A DNA stretch of 9,697 nucleotides from Planctomycetota bacterium (GTDB lineage Bacteria; Planctomycetota; UBA8742; JACQVU01): the NCBI GenBank assembly GCA_016209585.1, contig JACQVU010000001.1, positions 1 to 9,697 of the forward strand, given 5' to 3'. A program made the position numbers and the translations under genes. The notes under the pieces are model-generated. The model was not told the origin of the DNA and searched no databases. It saw only the letters and a program-made list of their open reading frames with translations. This document shows positions 1-5,746 of the stretch, in pieces (position 1 is the stretch's first letter; every line of letters starts with the position of its first letter).

Positions 1-56
1 CCCGTGTGCCTCGCCCCGGCCCCTGCACCCGGAGCCAACGGGTTGTCAGCGGCCCG

Positions 57-1574
57 TCACTCGTTCTCGCCGGCCGGTTCGGTCTTCTTGTACTCGACGA
101 GGTTGAGGGTGCGGTTCTCGCTGATCAGCCCCACGCCCTTGGCGTAGTACTTGCGCTCCTTGACCGGCCCGGTGGCCTGGTCGCGCTCGCGGATCACCAG
201 CACGTCCTCGAACGAGCCCGCCTTGACCTTCAACGTGGCGTCGACGCGCTCGATCTCGTCGAACTCCTCGGCGTCGGGCGGCGAATTCTCCGGCTTGAAC
301 TGGAAACCGATCTTCAGATCGGCCGGCATGAAGAGGCACGGCTCCTTCGCGTTCACCCCCACCTTCCACGCCCCGCCGTGGCTGGTAACCTTGCCGTTGG
401 TGTACATGTCGACGTCTTCGCCGAAGTAGTACACGTTGCCGTCAGAGTCCTGCGCGAAGAAGTTGCGGGAGATCTCCTTGAGGTTCTTGCCGTCGTACTC
501 GATTTCGTCCAGCACCAGGCACTCCACGCCGCCGACCTTCTGCGTCTTCTCCTCCACCTTGCGCACCATCTTCTCCGCCCCCTGCTGGATCACCGCGTAC
601 CGCACCGTGGACAGGGGGAAGTAGGGGTGCGTCACCTTCGGCGAGAAGGCCACCTTGTCGGCCAGCGGCCGCACGGAAGGGCCGCCCGCCGCGGCGGGGG
701 CCTTCGGCTCCACGGGCGCGGCGTCTTCTTCCGCGGCGGCAGCGTCATCGGCTTCGTCGCCTTCGCCCGCCGTCTTCTTCGCGCCCTTACCGTGTTCCTT
801 CCCCTCGCCCTTCTTGCCCTCTTTCCCGCCTTTGCCTTCCTTGTGGTCCTTTTCCTCTTCCGCTTCCTTTCCTTCGCCCTTCTCGTCGGTCTCCTCCTCG
901 TCCCCCCCAGCCTCTTCCTCGCCGCCCCCGTCTTCCAGGCCGACATGCACCAGGTTGCCGGCGCGGACGTCCAGCGCCACCTCAATGACGTGGCGCTCGT
1001 TGACGAAACCCACCGTGCACACGGCGTCCTCGCCGTCCATTTCCAGCCCAGCCGCCACCGCCGTGCCCTTGATAATCGCCTCGGCCTTCTTCACGCACGC
1101 CGCCAGCGACAGGCGCGCGACCTCCAGAACGCGCGCGAACTCGGCAGCCTCCTCCTGGGCGTCGGGTTCCGCGTCTTCCTCATTGGAGATGACTTTGCCC
1201 GTGGCCGGGTTCACCCGCACGTCGAACGACTTCTTGCCCTTGGTGAGCACTTTCACCTCGAAGAAGACCTTGCGCTCCGTGCCCGCCCCTTCCGCCTCCA
1301 GTTCCGCCTCCACCGCGGCCCCCGGCCGGGCCTTGAGCGCGGCGGCGATGGCGTCGCGCAGCGAGACCTTCGCCTCGCCCACCAGGTCGCGCACGTCGGC
1401 CTCGTCCTCCGCGGCCTCTTCAGCCTCCCCCGCCGCCTCTTCGCCCTTGGCGGCTTCCGTCTCTCCTCCCGTCGCTTCCCCGTTTTCCTGGGCGAAGCCG
1501 CGGGGCGCGGGAGCGACGGCCAGCCCGGCCGCCAGCGCGAGCGCGCCGAGCAGCGAGATCATCTTCGTAACCAT
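57..1574 (-). CDS. Secreted protein with two PepSY-like domains, charged linker and C-terminal unnamed domain
   Basis: This is a predicted exported protein of 505 residues. The start at 1574 is chosen because GGAGG (1580-1584) lies 5 bases upstream and the protein then opens with a signal peptide: a Lys near the N-terminus, hydrophobic residues 6-22 and a likely cleavage after GFA (residue 28). An open frame extends upstream to 1685 but would bury the signal. Residues 30-60 are Glu/Ala-rich. Residues 69-131 match a PepSY domain (SLRDAIAAAL, then a beta region ending VNPATGKVIS), and residues 153-213 look like a second, more divergent copy. Residues 215-300 are a Lys/Glu/Gly low-complexity linker. 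Residues 304-495 form a beta-rich domain (HPYFPLSTVRY, FFAQDSDGNVYYFGED, KYYAKGVGLI) that resembles an unnamed domain of bacterial secreted proteins. PepSY domains are known in peptidase inhibitors and envelope proteins; any such role here is inference. It is probably periplasmic or cell-surface. Confidence 0.88.
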   Translation of the reverse strand: MVTKMISLLGALALAAGLAVAPAPRGFAQENGEATGGETEAAKGEEAAGEAEEAAEDEADVRDLVGEAKVSLRDAIAAALKARPGAAVEAELEAEGAGTERKVFFEVKVLTKGKKSFDVRVNPATGKVISNEEDAEPDAQEEAAEFARVLEVARLSLAACVKKAEAIIKGTAVAAGLEMDGEDAVCTVGFVNERHVIEVALDVRAGNLVHVGLEDGGGEEEAGGDEEETDEKGEGKEAEEEKDHKEGKGGKEGKKGEGKEHGKGAKKTAGEGDEADDAAAAEEDAAPVEPKAPAAAGGPSVRPLADKVAFSPKVTHPYFPLSTVRYAVIQQGAEKMVRKVEEKTQKVGGVECLVLDEIEYDGKNLKEISRNFFAQDSDGNVYYFGEDVDMYTNGKVTSHGGAWKVGVNAKEPCLFMPADLKIGFQFKPENSPPDAEEFDEIERVDATLKVKAGSFEDVLVIRERDQATGPVKERKYYAKGVGLISENRTLNLVEYKKTEPAGENE

Positions 1575-1803
1575 GTTTTCCTCCATCTTTTTGTCGTTCC
1601 GCCGTCCGGCGGCCCGCTTGGCGCCCCCCGGCGCTGGTGGTGACGATGTGTCAACCTTCACGGCTCTCGTCGCCCGTCGGAACACCCCGCGCGGGCGAAC
1701 CCGCCCGCGTTCTCACCGCGTCGGCAGCCGGGCACCATGCCACGACCACCTGTCGCCGACCTGAAATCCGCGTGCCCGCCCGACAAGGCTCGATAGCATG
1801 CGC
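1575..1803. other. Non-coding leader and upstream region of the PepSY gene
   Basis: I find no gene in this stretch. It must hold the promoter of the minus-strand PepSY gene, because the terminator at 1875-1909 cuts off read-through from the gene before it. A perfect TTGACA (minus, 1649-1654) has no acceptable -10 at 16-18 bases. The leader is GC-rich, with small hairpins such as GCGCC/GGCGC at 1621-1634. No promoter can be placed with confidence. Confidence 0.5.
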
Positions 1804-1870
1804 CCTGCCAGCCCCGTGGCCCATACAAAAAGGGGCTGGACGCCGGTGCATGGGATCGGTGGCTGGCAGG
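1804..1870. other. 67-base element with competing inverted repeats
   Basis: The ends are a perfect 10-base inverted repeat, CCTGCCAGCC at 1804-1813 and GGCTGGCAGG at 1861-1870. Inside it CCCAT (1820-1824) can pair with ATGGG (1850-1854). The left arm also has a competing partner: CCAGCCCC (1808-1815) is the exact reverse complement of GGGGCTGG (1832-1839). So two mutually exclusive folds are possible. It sits 4 bases beyond the T-tract end of the terminator and about 230 bases upstream of the PepSY start. It could be a leader switch, a small palindromic repeat family, or chance in GC-rich DNA. Confidence 0.45.
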
Positions 1871-1874
1871 CGCC

Positions 1875-1909
1875 AAAAAAACCAGCGGCCCGGCGAACCG
1901 GGCCGCTGG
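1875..1909 (-). terminator. Intrinsic terminator of the Gly/Pro-rich gene
   Basis: Read on the minus strand this is a perfect 12-bp stem (arms 1898-1909 and 1882-1893) closed by a UUCG loop and followed at once by seven T residues (1875-1881). It begins 36 bases after the stop codon of the Gly/Pro-rich gene at 1946. The geometry is that of a rho-independent terminator, and it separates that gene from the PepSY gene downstream. Confidence 0.88.
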
Positions 1910-1945
1910 AACTGCCTCTCTCAGATCAGACGCGTCGTGACTCGG

Positions 1946-3160
1946 TCAGGGACCACCAGCCGGCAGACCGCCCGGAATGGGCAGGTTGCTCGGCGGGGTG
2001 GTGCCGGCCGGGGGCGTCGTGGCGCCGCCGCCCGGAAGACCGCCCATCGGCAGCCCGCCGGGAAGCCCACCTGAACCACCCGGAAGCGGCAGACCGCCGC
2101 CGGCGCCGGGCATCGGGAAGGGCAGGGCGCCAGCCGGGGGCGTCGTCGTGCCGCCGCCGGTGTTGCCCGTGCCGCCGCCGACAGAGCCAAGCCCAAGCAG
2201 GCCCAGCAACTGGTTGATCAGCGCGACAGGGTCGAGACCAGCCGGCGAACCGCCGCCGGCGCCGGGCATCGGCAGGCCGCCGACACCGGGCATCCCACCG
2301 CCGCCACCGAGCATGCCGCCGAGGCCGCCAAGGCCACCGGCCGCGCCGCCAGCGCCGCCACCCATGTTGGGAAGCCCGCCGGGGAGACCGCCACCAACGC
2401 CCGGCATCGGGGCCGGAGCCGGGGCCGGCGCGGGAGCCGGAGCCGGCGCGCCGCCGAACCCGCCAGGAATGGGAAGCCCGCCCGCCCCGCCGCCAATCCC
2501 GCCCGGAAGCCCACCGGGAAGCGCGCCCGTGCCAGTTCCGGGAGCCGGAGCCGGCGCCGGAAGCGTCACCGGCAACCCGCCGGCGTTACCACCAGGCGCG
2601 GGAGTCGGCGTGGGAAGCCCACCCGTCGGCAGACCACCCGCTCCACCCGTGGGAAGCCCACCGGTCGGAAGCCCGCCGGCGCCACCCGTGGGAAGCCCGC
2701 CGGTCGGAAGCCCGCCAGTCGCGCCGCCCGTGCCGCCCGTCGGCATCCCAGGCAACTGGATGGGAAGCCCACCCGTGCCGCCAGTCGTTCCGCCCGTCGT
2801 CCCGCCCATGCCAGGAAGCGGGATCGGAAGCCCACCCGTGCCACCGCCCATTCCGGGCAGCTGGAAGCCACCCGTGCCGCCGCCCATCCCCGGAAGCGGG
2901 ATCGGCAGGCCACCCGTGCCGCCGCCCATCCCCGGAAGCGGGATCGGCAGGCCGCCCGTGCCGCCACCCATTCCGGGAAGCGGAAGGCCGCCAGTGTTGC
3001 CACCCATTCCAGGCAGCGGAAGCCCGCCGCCCGTGCCGCCACCAAGCGGCAACCCGCCCGTCCCCCCGCCGAAGCCGGGGATCTGGGCGCCGGCCGACGT
3101 TCCCAGCGCGATGACCAGCGCCGGAACCACCGACCACTTGAGAAGAGAAGAAACTTTCAT
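1946..3160 (-). CDS. Secreted, nearly uncharged Gly/Pro/Leu-rich repeat protein
   Basis: The protein has 404 residues. The start at 3160 has GGAGG (3167-3171) 6 bases upstream and opens with a classic signal peptide (MKVSSLLKW, hydrophobic core, cleavage after AGA at residue 25). The mature part is almost wholly Gly, Pro, Leu, Ala, Thr and Met, in units starting LP and ending GG. Residues 47-150 carry six PGMGG turns; residues 151-184 repeat LPTGG; residues 238-253 are an Ala-Pro tract; residues 268-290 are poly-Gly-like. Residues 307-327 (AGLDPVALINQLLGLLGLGS) are the only stretch resembling an amphipathic helix. After the signal there is one charged residue (Asp310) and no Cys, Tyr, Trp, Lys, Arg, Glu or His. 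I recognise no family. The composition suggests a disordered or elastomer-like extracellular or envelope structural protein; that is inference. Reality of the gene is supported by its promoter, Shine-Dalgarno site, signal peptide and terminator. Confidence 0.85.
   Translation of the reverse strand: MKVSSLLKWSVVPALVIALGTSAGAQIPGFGGGTGGLPLGGGTGGGLPLPGMGGNTGGLPLPGMGGGTGGLPIPLPGMGGGTGGLPIPLPGMGGGTGGFQLPGMGGGTGGLPIPLPGMGGTTGGTTGGTGGLPIQLPGMPTGGTGGATGGLPTGGLPTGGAGGLPTGGLPTGGAGGLPTGGLPTPTPAPGGNAGGLPVTLPAPAPAPGTGTGALPGGLPGGIGGGAGGLPIPGGFGGAPAPAPAPAPAPAPMPGVGGGLPGGLPNMGGGAGGAAGGLGGLGGMLGGGGGMPGVGGLPMPGAGGGSPAGLDPVALINQLLGLLGLGSVGGGTGNTGGGTTTPPAGALPFPMPGAGGGLPLPGGSGGLPGGLPMGGLPGGGATTPPAGTTPPSNLPIPGGLPAGGP
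2633..2710 (-). repeat. Two 39-bp tandem repeats (LPTGGLPTGGAGG)
   Basis: Residues 151-163 and 164-176 of the Gly/Pro-rich protein are the same 13-residue unit. The two 39-base copies (2672-2710 and 2633-2671) differ at about five positions, mostly third codon positions, and a partial third copy follows. They are older than the 42-bp duplication in the same gene. Confidence 0.85.
2867..2950 (-). repeat. Perfect 42-bp tandem duplication (LPIPLPGMGGGTGG)
   Basis: Bases 2867-2908 and 2909-2950 are identical at all 42 positions. They encode residues 85-98 and 71-84 of the Gly/Pro-rich protein. Diverged versions of the unit lie on both sides (residues 59-70, 99-110, 111-124). Third-position identity points to a recent duplication in phase with the reading frame. 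Confidence 0.95.
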
Positions 3161-3180
3161 CGAGACCCTCCGAAGAAGAA

Positions 3181-3215
3181 GGATAGATTCGAGACCCACC
3201 TCGACACTCCTATCC
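3181..3215 (-). promoter_or_regulatory. Hairpin in the leader of the Gly/Pro-rich gene
   Basis: On the minus-strand transcript GGATAG (3210-3215) pairs with CTATCC (3181-3186), and inside that TCGAG (3200-3204) pairs with CTCGA (3189-3193) around a 6-base loop. The structure ends about 10 bases before the GGAGG at 3167-3171. The 9 bases TCGAGACCC occur twice (3189-3197 and 3160-3168, the latter running from the start codon into the Shine-Dalgarno site), so the TCGAG arm has a second possible partner at the start codon. A role in translation control is inference. Confidence 0.4.
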
Positions 3216-3312
3216 CCGAACCACCATGACCTCACACTCCCCCTACATGAGCAAACGTCGTACCGCGAAGCACCACCGGGCATTTCATCTGTTTTCTCCG
3301 CAACCGCTTGGC

Positions 3313-3341
3313 AGTAAAACAACTTCCTCCAGTTCCGTCAA
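3313..3341 (-). promoter_or_regulatory. Sigma70-like promoter of the Gly/Pro-rich gene
   Basis: On the minus strand TTGACG (3336-3341, 5 of 6 matches to the -35 consensus) is followed after exactly 17 bases by TTTACT (3313-3318, 4 of 6 matches to the -10). An A/T-rich run at about 3345-3358 lies just upstream. Transcription would start near 3305, giving a leader of about 145 bases before the start at 3160. Confidence 0.55.
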
Positions 3342-3430
3342 GCCTTAACAACATTTTTCCCGGCCGAAGATCGTGGCCGTCGTTGCCGCCTTGGTAAGAG
3401 CGTGATCGGGCGGGGGTTGGGGGAGGCGGA

Positions 3431-3474
3431 GGGCGCGGATCGGTCGGATCCGTCCGATCCTCCGTCCCGCGCCC
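3431..3474 (-). terminator. Palindromic hairpin after the propeller lipoprotein gene
   Basis: The stretch lies 27-70 bases beyond the lipoprotein stop. Outer arms GGGCGCGG (3431-3438) and CCGCGCCC (3467-3474) are exact complements. Inside is a near-perfect 24-base palindrome (3437-3460) with GGATCGG/CCGATCC arms. The two pairings overlap by two bases. There is no T-tract, so it is at best a weak or factor-assisted terminator. Confidence 0.35.
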
Positions 3475-3500
3475 GTCAGGCTACCTCCGCGCGCTCCTCG

Positions 3501-4820
3501 TCAGTTGGCCGGCACGCTCATGATGGCGATGGTGTGGCGCTCGGCGTCGGGATCGCCCATCGTGTAATAAATGCGGCCGTCGTGCCACACGGGGTTCCAC
3601 TCCGGCCGCTCGTCGAACGTCACCTGGCGCACCGCGTTGTCGCGCAGCGACAGGATGTAGATGTCGTCCCCGTGCAGCAACTTTCCCGCCTGCGCGGCGC
3701 TCTTGCCGCTGGAGGCGAACGCCAGCGCCGTCCCGCCCGGCGACCAGGTGGGGTTGATCGCTCCGAAGGAGTAGAGGCCCGACGCCGAGTAGACCTCCCG
3801 CCGCATGCCGCCGTCGGGGTTCATCGTCCAGAGGCTGTACAGCCCGCCGTCCCGCTCCCGCGCCTGCTGGAAGGCGATCATCGGCTCCGGTGTGGAGCCG
3901 TCCAGCGGCAACGGGCGCCATTCGGGATACCGCCCCTCGCCGATGTCCCAAAGTCCCTTCAGAACCACCTCGAAATGGAGCGGGGCGGGGGAAGGTTCGC
4001 CATCGGCGTCGCCGGCCATGGATCCGGTGGGCGGCGATCCGCGGGGGGCGGCGCCGGTGTGGTCTCCCGGTTTCCCCATCATTCCCAACTCAGCCATATC
4101 GCGCCCGCCCGCGTGATGGTCGGCCGCCTCGCCCGGTCCAGCGACCAGAAGCACCGGGGCGGCGGGGCCGTCGCCGACCGCGCCGGGTTCCGCCTGGCCG
4201 CCAGCCGCGGGCAGCAGAACCTTCTCGATGCGTTGTTCCTGCGGACGTTCCGGCATGACGAACTCCAGCCGCGCTTTCTGGAGGCGATATTGGGCCTGCT
4301 TGGGAACGAGGGCGTGGAAGCAGAGCCACTGGCCGTCGGGCGACCAGGTGGGGTGGCGCGCCTCGATGAAATCGGTCATCTCCTTGGTGACGTTCCGCAT
4401 GGTGGCGTGCACGTCGTCGAGCATGGCCACGTACACGTCCCAACGGCCGGAGAGATCGCTGGCGAAGGCGATGAGTTTCCCCGAGGGCGACACGGCCGGG
4501 TCCATGGCGTTGGCGTTGGGCACGTGAACCAGCGTCTCGACGGCGCTGTTCTGCGGCAACGCCTTGCGGTAGATGCGGAAGTACTTCGCGTCCTTGTCGC
4601 CGGCGTAGACCAGGGCCGGCCTCCCCTCGTTGTCACCCATCAGCGTGGGCTGGACCGACGCGCACCCGTCGCGGGTGTGCTGCTCCACGGAGAGGTAGGG
4701 CTGATCGCCCGGAGCGCCCAGCCCGGCGCCCTTCTCGTGAACGTCATCGGGCCACGGCGCCGAACAACCGCCCACGGCGAACGCCGCGGCGAGGAGGACG
4801 ACAATGGAGCGCGAAGACAT
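3501..4820 (-). CDS. TolB/PD40-like beta-propeller lipoprotein
   Basis: A predicted outer-envelope lipoprotein of 439 residues. The start at 4820 has GGAAGG (4825-4830) 4 bases upstream and begins a lipoprotein signal: MSSRS, hydrophobic 6-17 and the lipobox AVGGC with the lipidated Cys at residue 19. PD40/WD40-like blades of the TolB type are visible: NAMDPAVSPSGKLIAFASD (103-122), RHPTWSPDGQWLCFHA (155-170), and INPTWSPGGTALAFASS (355-371) followed by DDIYILSLRD and a last blade at 405-439. Residues 203-282 are a Gly/Ala/Pro-rich insertion with no propeller signature. Length is near that of TolB, but the protein is lipid-anchored and I see no TolB N-terminal domain or neighbouring tol/pal genes, so calling it TolB is not justified. 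Propellers of this kind are usually protein- or ligand-binding scaffolds; the partner is unknown. Confidence 0.88.
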   Translation of the reverse strand: MSSRSIVVLLAAAFAVGGCSAPWPDDVHEKGAGLGAPGDQPYLSVEQHTRDGCASVQPTLMGDNEGRPALVYAGDKDAKYFRIYRKALPQNSAVETLVHVPNANAMDPAVSPSGKLIAFASDLSGRWDVYVAMLDDVHATMRNVTKEMTDFIEARHPTWSPDGQWLCFHALVPKQAQYRLQKARLEFVMPERPQEQRIEKVLLPAAGGQAEPGAVGDGPAAPVLLVAGPGEAADHHAGGRDMAELGMMGKPGDHTGAAPRGSPPTGSMAGDADGEPSPAPLHFEVVLKGLWDIGEGRYPEWRPLPLDGSTPEPMIAFQQARERDGGLYSLWTMNPDGGMRREVYSASGLYSFGAINPTWSPGGTALAFASSGKSAAQAGKLLHGDDIYILSLRDNAVRQVTFDERPEWNPVWHDGRIYYTMGDPDAERHTIAIMSVPAN

Positions 4821-4919
4821 GCTACCTTCCTTCCACCAAAGGTCGCCGGGAGCGCGGATCCCTGTTTGCGTTTGACCCATCGATTCCCCGCGCGCTACGC
4901 TGGCGACCGCCAAGCCGAC

Positions 4920-4948
4920 ACTCTAGCGCGCCGCCGAGGGTTTCCCAA
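4920..4948 (-). promoter_or_regulatory. Candidate promoter of the propeller lipoprotein gene
   Basis: On the minus strand TTGGGA (4943-4948, 4 of 6) and TAGAGT (4920-4925, 4 of 6) are spaced by 17 bases. Transcription would start near 4913, about 93 bases before the start codon. The -35 lies in an imperfect tandem repeat, GGGTTTCCCAAC (4938-4949) and GGGTTTCCAAC (4950-4960), framed by CCGCCG (4931-4936) and CGGCGG (4961-4966), which could be an operator. The rest of the 4821-5125 divergent region shows no gene. Confidence 0.35.
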
Positions 4949-5062
4949 CGGGTTTCCAACCGGCGGCACACGGATCGTCCGCCGGCTGTTTCGAACGTAT
5001 GCGCAAACCGCGAGCCAAACCCGCGGCCCGCGAAAGCGACTCGGTGTGAAACGCGACATCGG

Positions 5063-5091
5063 CGTAACTTTCCGCCAGGCAACGCGTTACG
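5063..5091. promoter_or_regulatory. Inverted repeat upstream of the 206-aa gene
   Basis: CGTAAC (5063-5068) and GTTACG (5086-5091) are exact complements 17 bases apart, and the palindrome AACGCGTT lies at 5081-5088. The element ends 34 bases before the start at 5126. It could be a binding site or hairpin in the leader; I cannot place a convincing plus-strand -10/-35 nearby. Confidence 0.25.
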
Positions 5092-5125
5092 GAACTGCGA
5101 CCCGCTCTCTCAAAGGCCCCCCATC

Positions 5126-5746
5126 ATGCGGCTGGTCATCGACGGAAAAGATAGCCCGCTGGAGGTAGATTCCGCCGGCTCGTTGGGGAACATGCTGGTG
5201 AAGGTGCGCCAGTATCTCGCGGACCGCAACCGCGTCATCCAGACCTGTTACGTCGACTCGCATCTGCTCACGGAGCAGATTGAGCGCGACAACCTCGAGA
5301 CGCCGATCGCCGACCTTCGGGAGATGAAGATCGTCTCCATCACCCAGGAGGGGTTGGCGTTGACGGTGCTGCGCTCCATCGCCGCCAACTTCACCAAGTT
5401 CACGCCGGAACTGACCGAGATCGCCGCCGGCCTGCAGCGCGGCGACGCCATCCGTTCCGCCACCCGGCTGCAGAAACTGCTGCCGGAGATGGTGTTGGTG
5501 CTCGGCGCGGTGCAGAACGCCGCCTCGGTCTTGCGGGCGCCGCTGGACCAGGTGCGGATGGAACGCGGCACGGTGGCGGAGCGAGCGCAGGCGTTCGCGA
5601 AGATCCTCGAGACGGTGAAGCGGGCCATTGAGTTGAGCGACGCGGTGACGCTCAGCGACATGATCGAGTATGAGCTCCCCCCAATGCTCGACGAGTGGCT
5701 CGGCGTCATCCATACGCTCATCGCCCACGGCGAACGGATCCCGTGA
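5126..5746 (+). CDS. Conserved-looking cytoplasmic protein of unknown function, coupled to the permease
   Basis: This 206-residue protein has no signal peptide or membrane segment. The start at 5126 is the first ATG, with a weak AAAGG about 9 bases upstream. Residues 1-72 look like a small alpha/beta domain: strand MRLVIDG, strand SPLEVD, helix 19-35, strand VIQTCYVD, then LETPIADLREMKIVSIT, a pattern resembling a beta-grasp fold. Residues 74-203 are predicted all-helical (LTVLRSIAANFTKFTPELTEIAAGLQRGD, later AERAQAFAKILETVKRAIELSD). I do not recognise a family. Its stop overlaps the permease start by one base (TGATG at 5744-5748), so the two are translated together, which suggests a shared role such as regulator or partner of the permease. 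That is inference. Confidence 0.82.
   Translation: MRLVIDGKDSPLEVDSAGSLGNMLVKVRQYLADRNRVIQTCYVDSHLLTEQIERDNLETPIADLREMKIVSITQEGLALTVLRSIAANFTKFTPELTEIAAGLQRGDAIRSATRLQKLLPEMVLVLGAVQNAASVLRAPLDQVRMERGTVAERAQAFAKILETVKRAIELSDAVTLSDMIEYELPPMLDEWLGVIHTLIAHGERIP

Noticed and set aside
27..43. Short stem after the PepSY gene as its terminator
   Set aside because: Only 5 base pairs (ACCCG/CGGGT) with a 7-base loop and no T-tract; not distinguishable from chance.
6..1643. 545-codon plus-strand frame opposite the PepSY gene
   Set aside because: Shadow of a gene with Shine-Dalgarno, signal peptide and PepSY motifs on the other strand.
1649..1654. Perfect TTGACA on the minus strand as promoter of the PepSY gene
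   Set aside because: At a spacing of 16-18 bases the sequence is about CCGGGG, with no -10 resemblance.
2600..3020. CRISPR-like array from regular repeats
   Set aside because: Units are directly adjacent without unique spacers, stay in one reading frame, and encode a repetitive peptide.
1977..3317. 446-codon Pro-rich plus-strand frame antisense to the Gly-rich gene
   Set aside because: It is the reverse complement of Gly/Pro codons, which yields Pro/Gly again. It has no ribosome site or signal peptide; the promoter, leader and terminator all belong to the minus strand.
3501..4820. Naming the propeller lipoprotein tolB
   Set aside because: It has a lipobox, lacks a visible TolB N-terminal domain, and has no tol or pal genes nearby.
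3402..5168. 588-codon plus-strand frame opposite the propeller lipoprotein
   Set aside because: No recognisable motif; the minus strand shows a lipobox and PD40 blades in frame.
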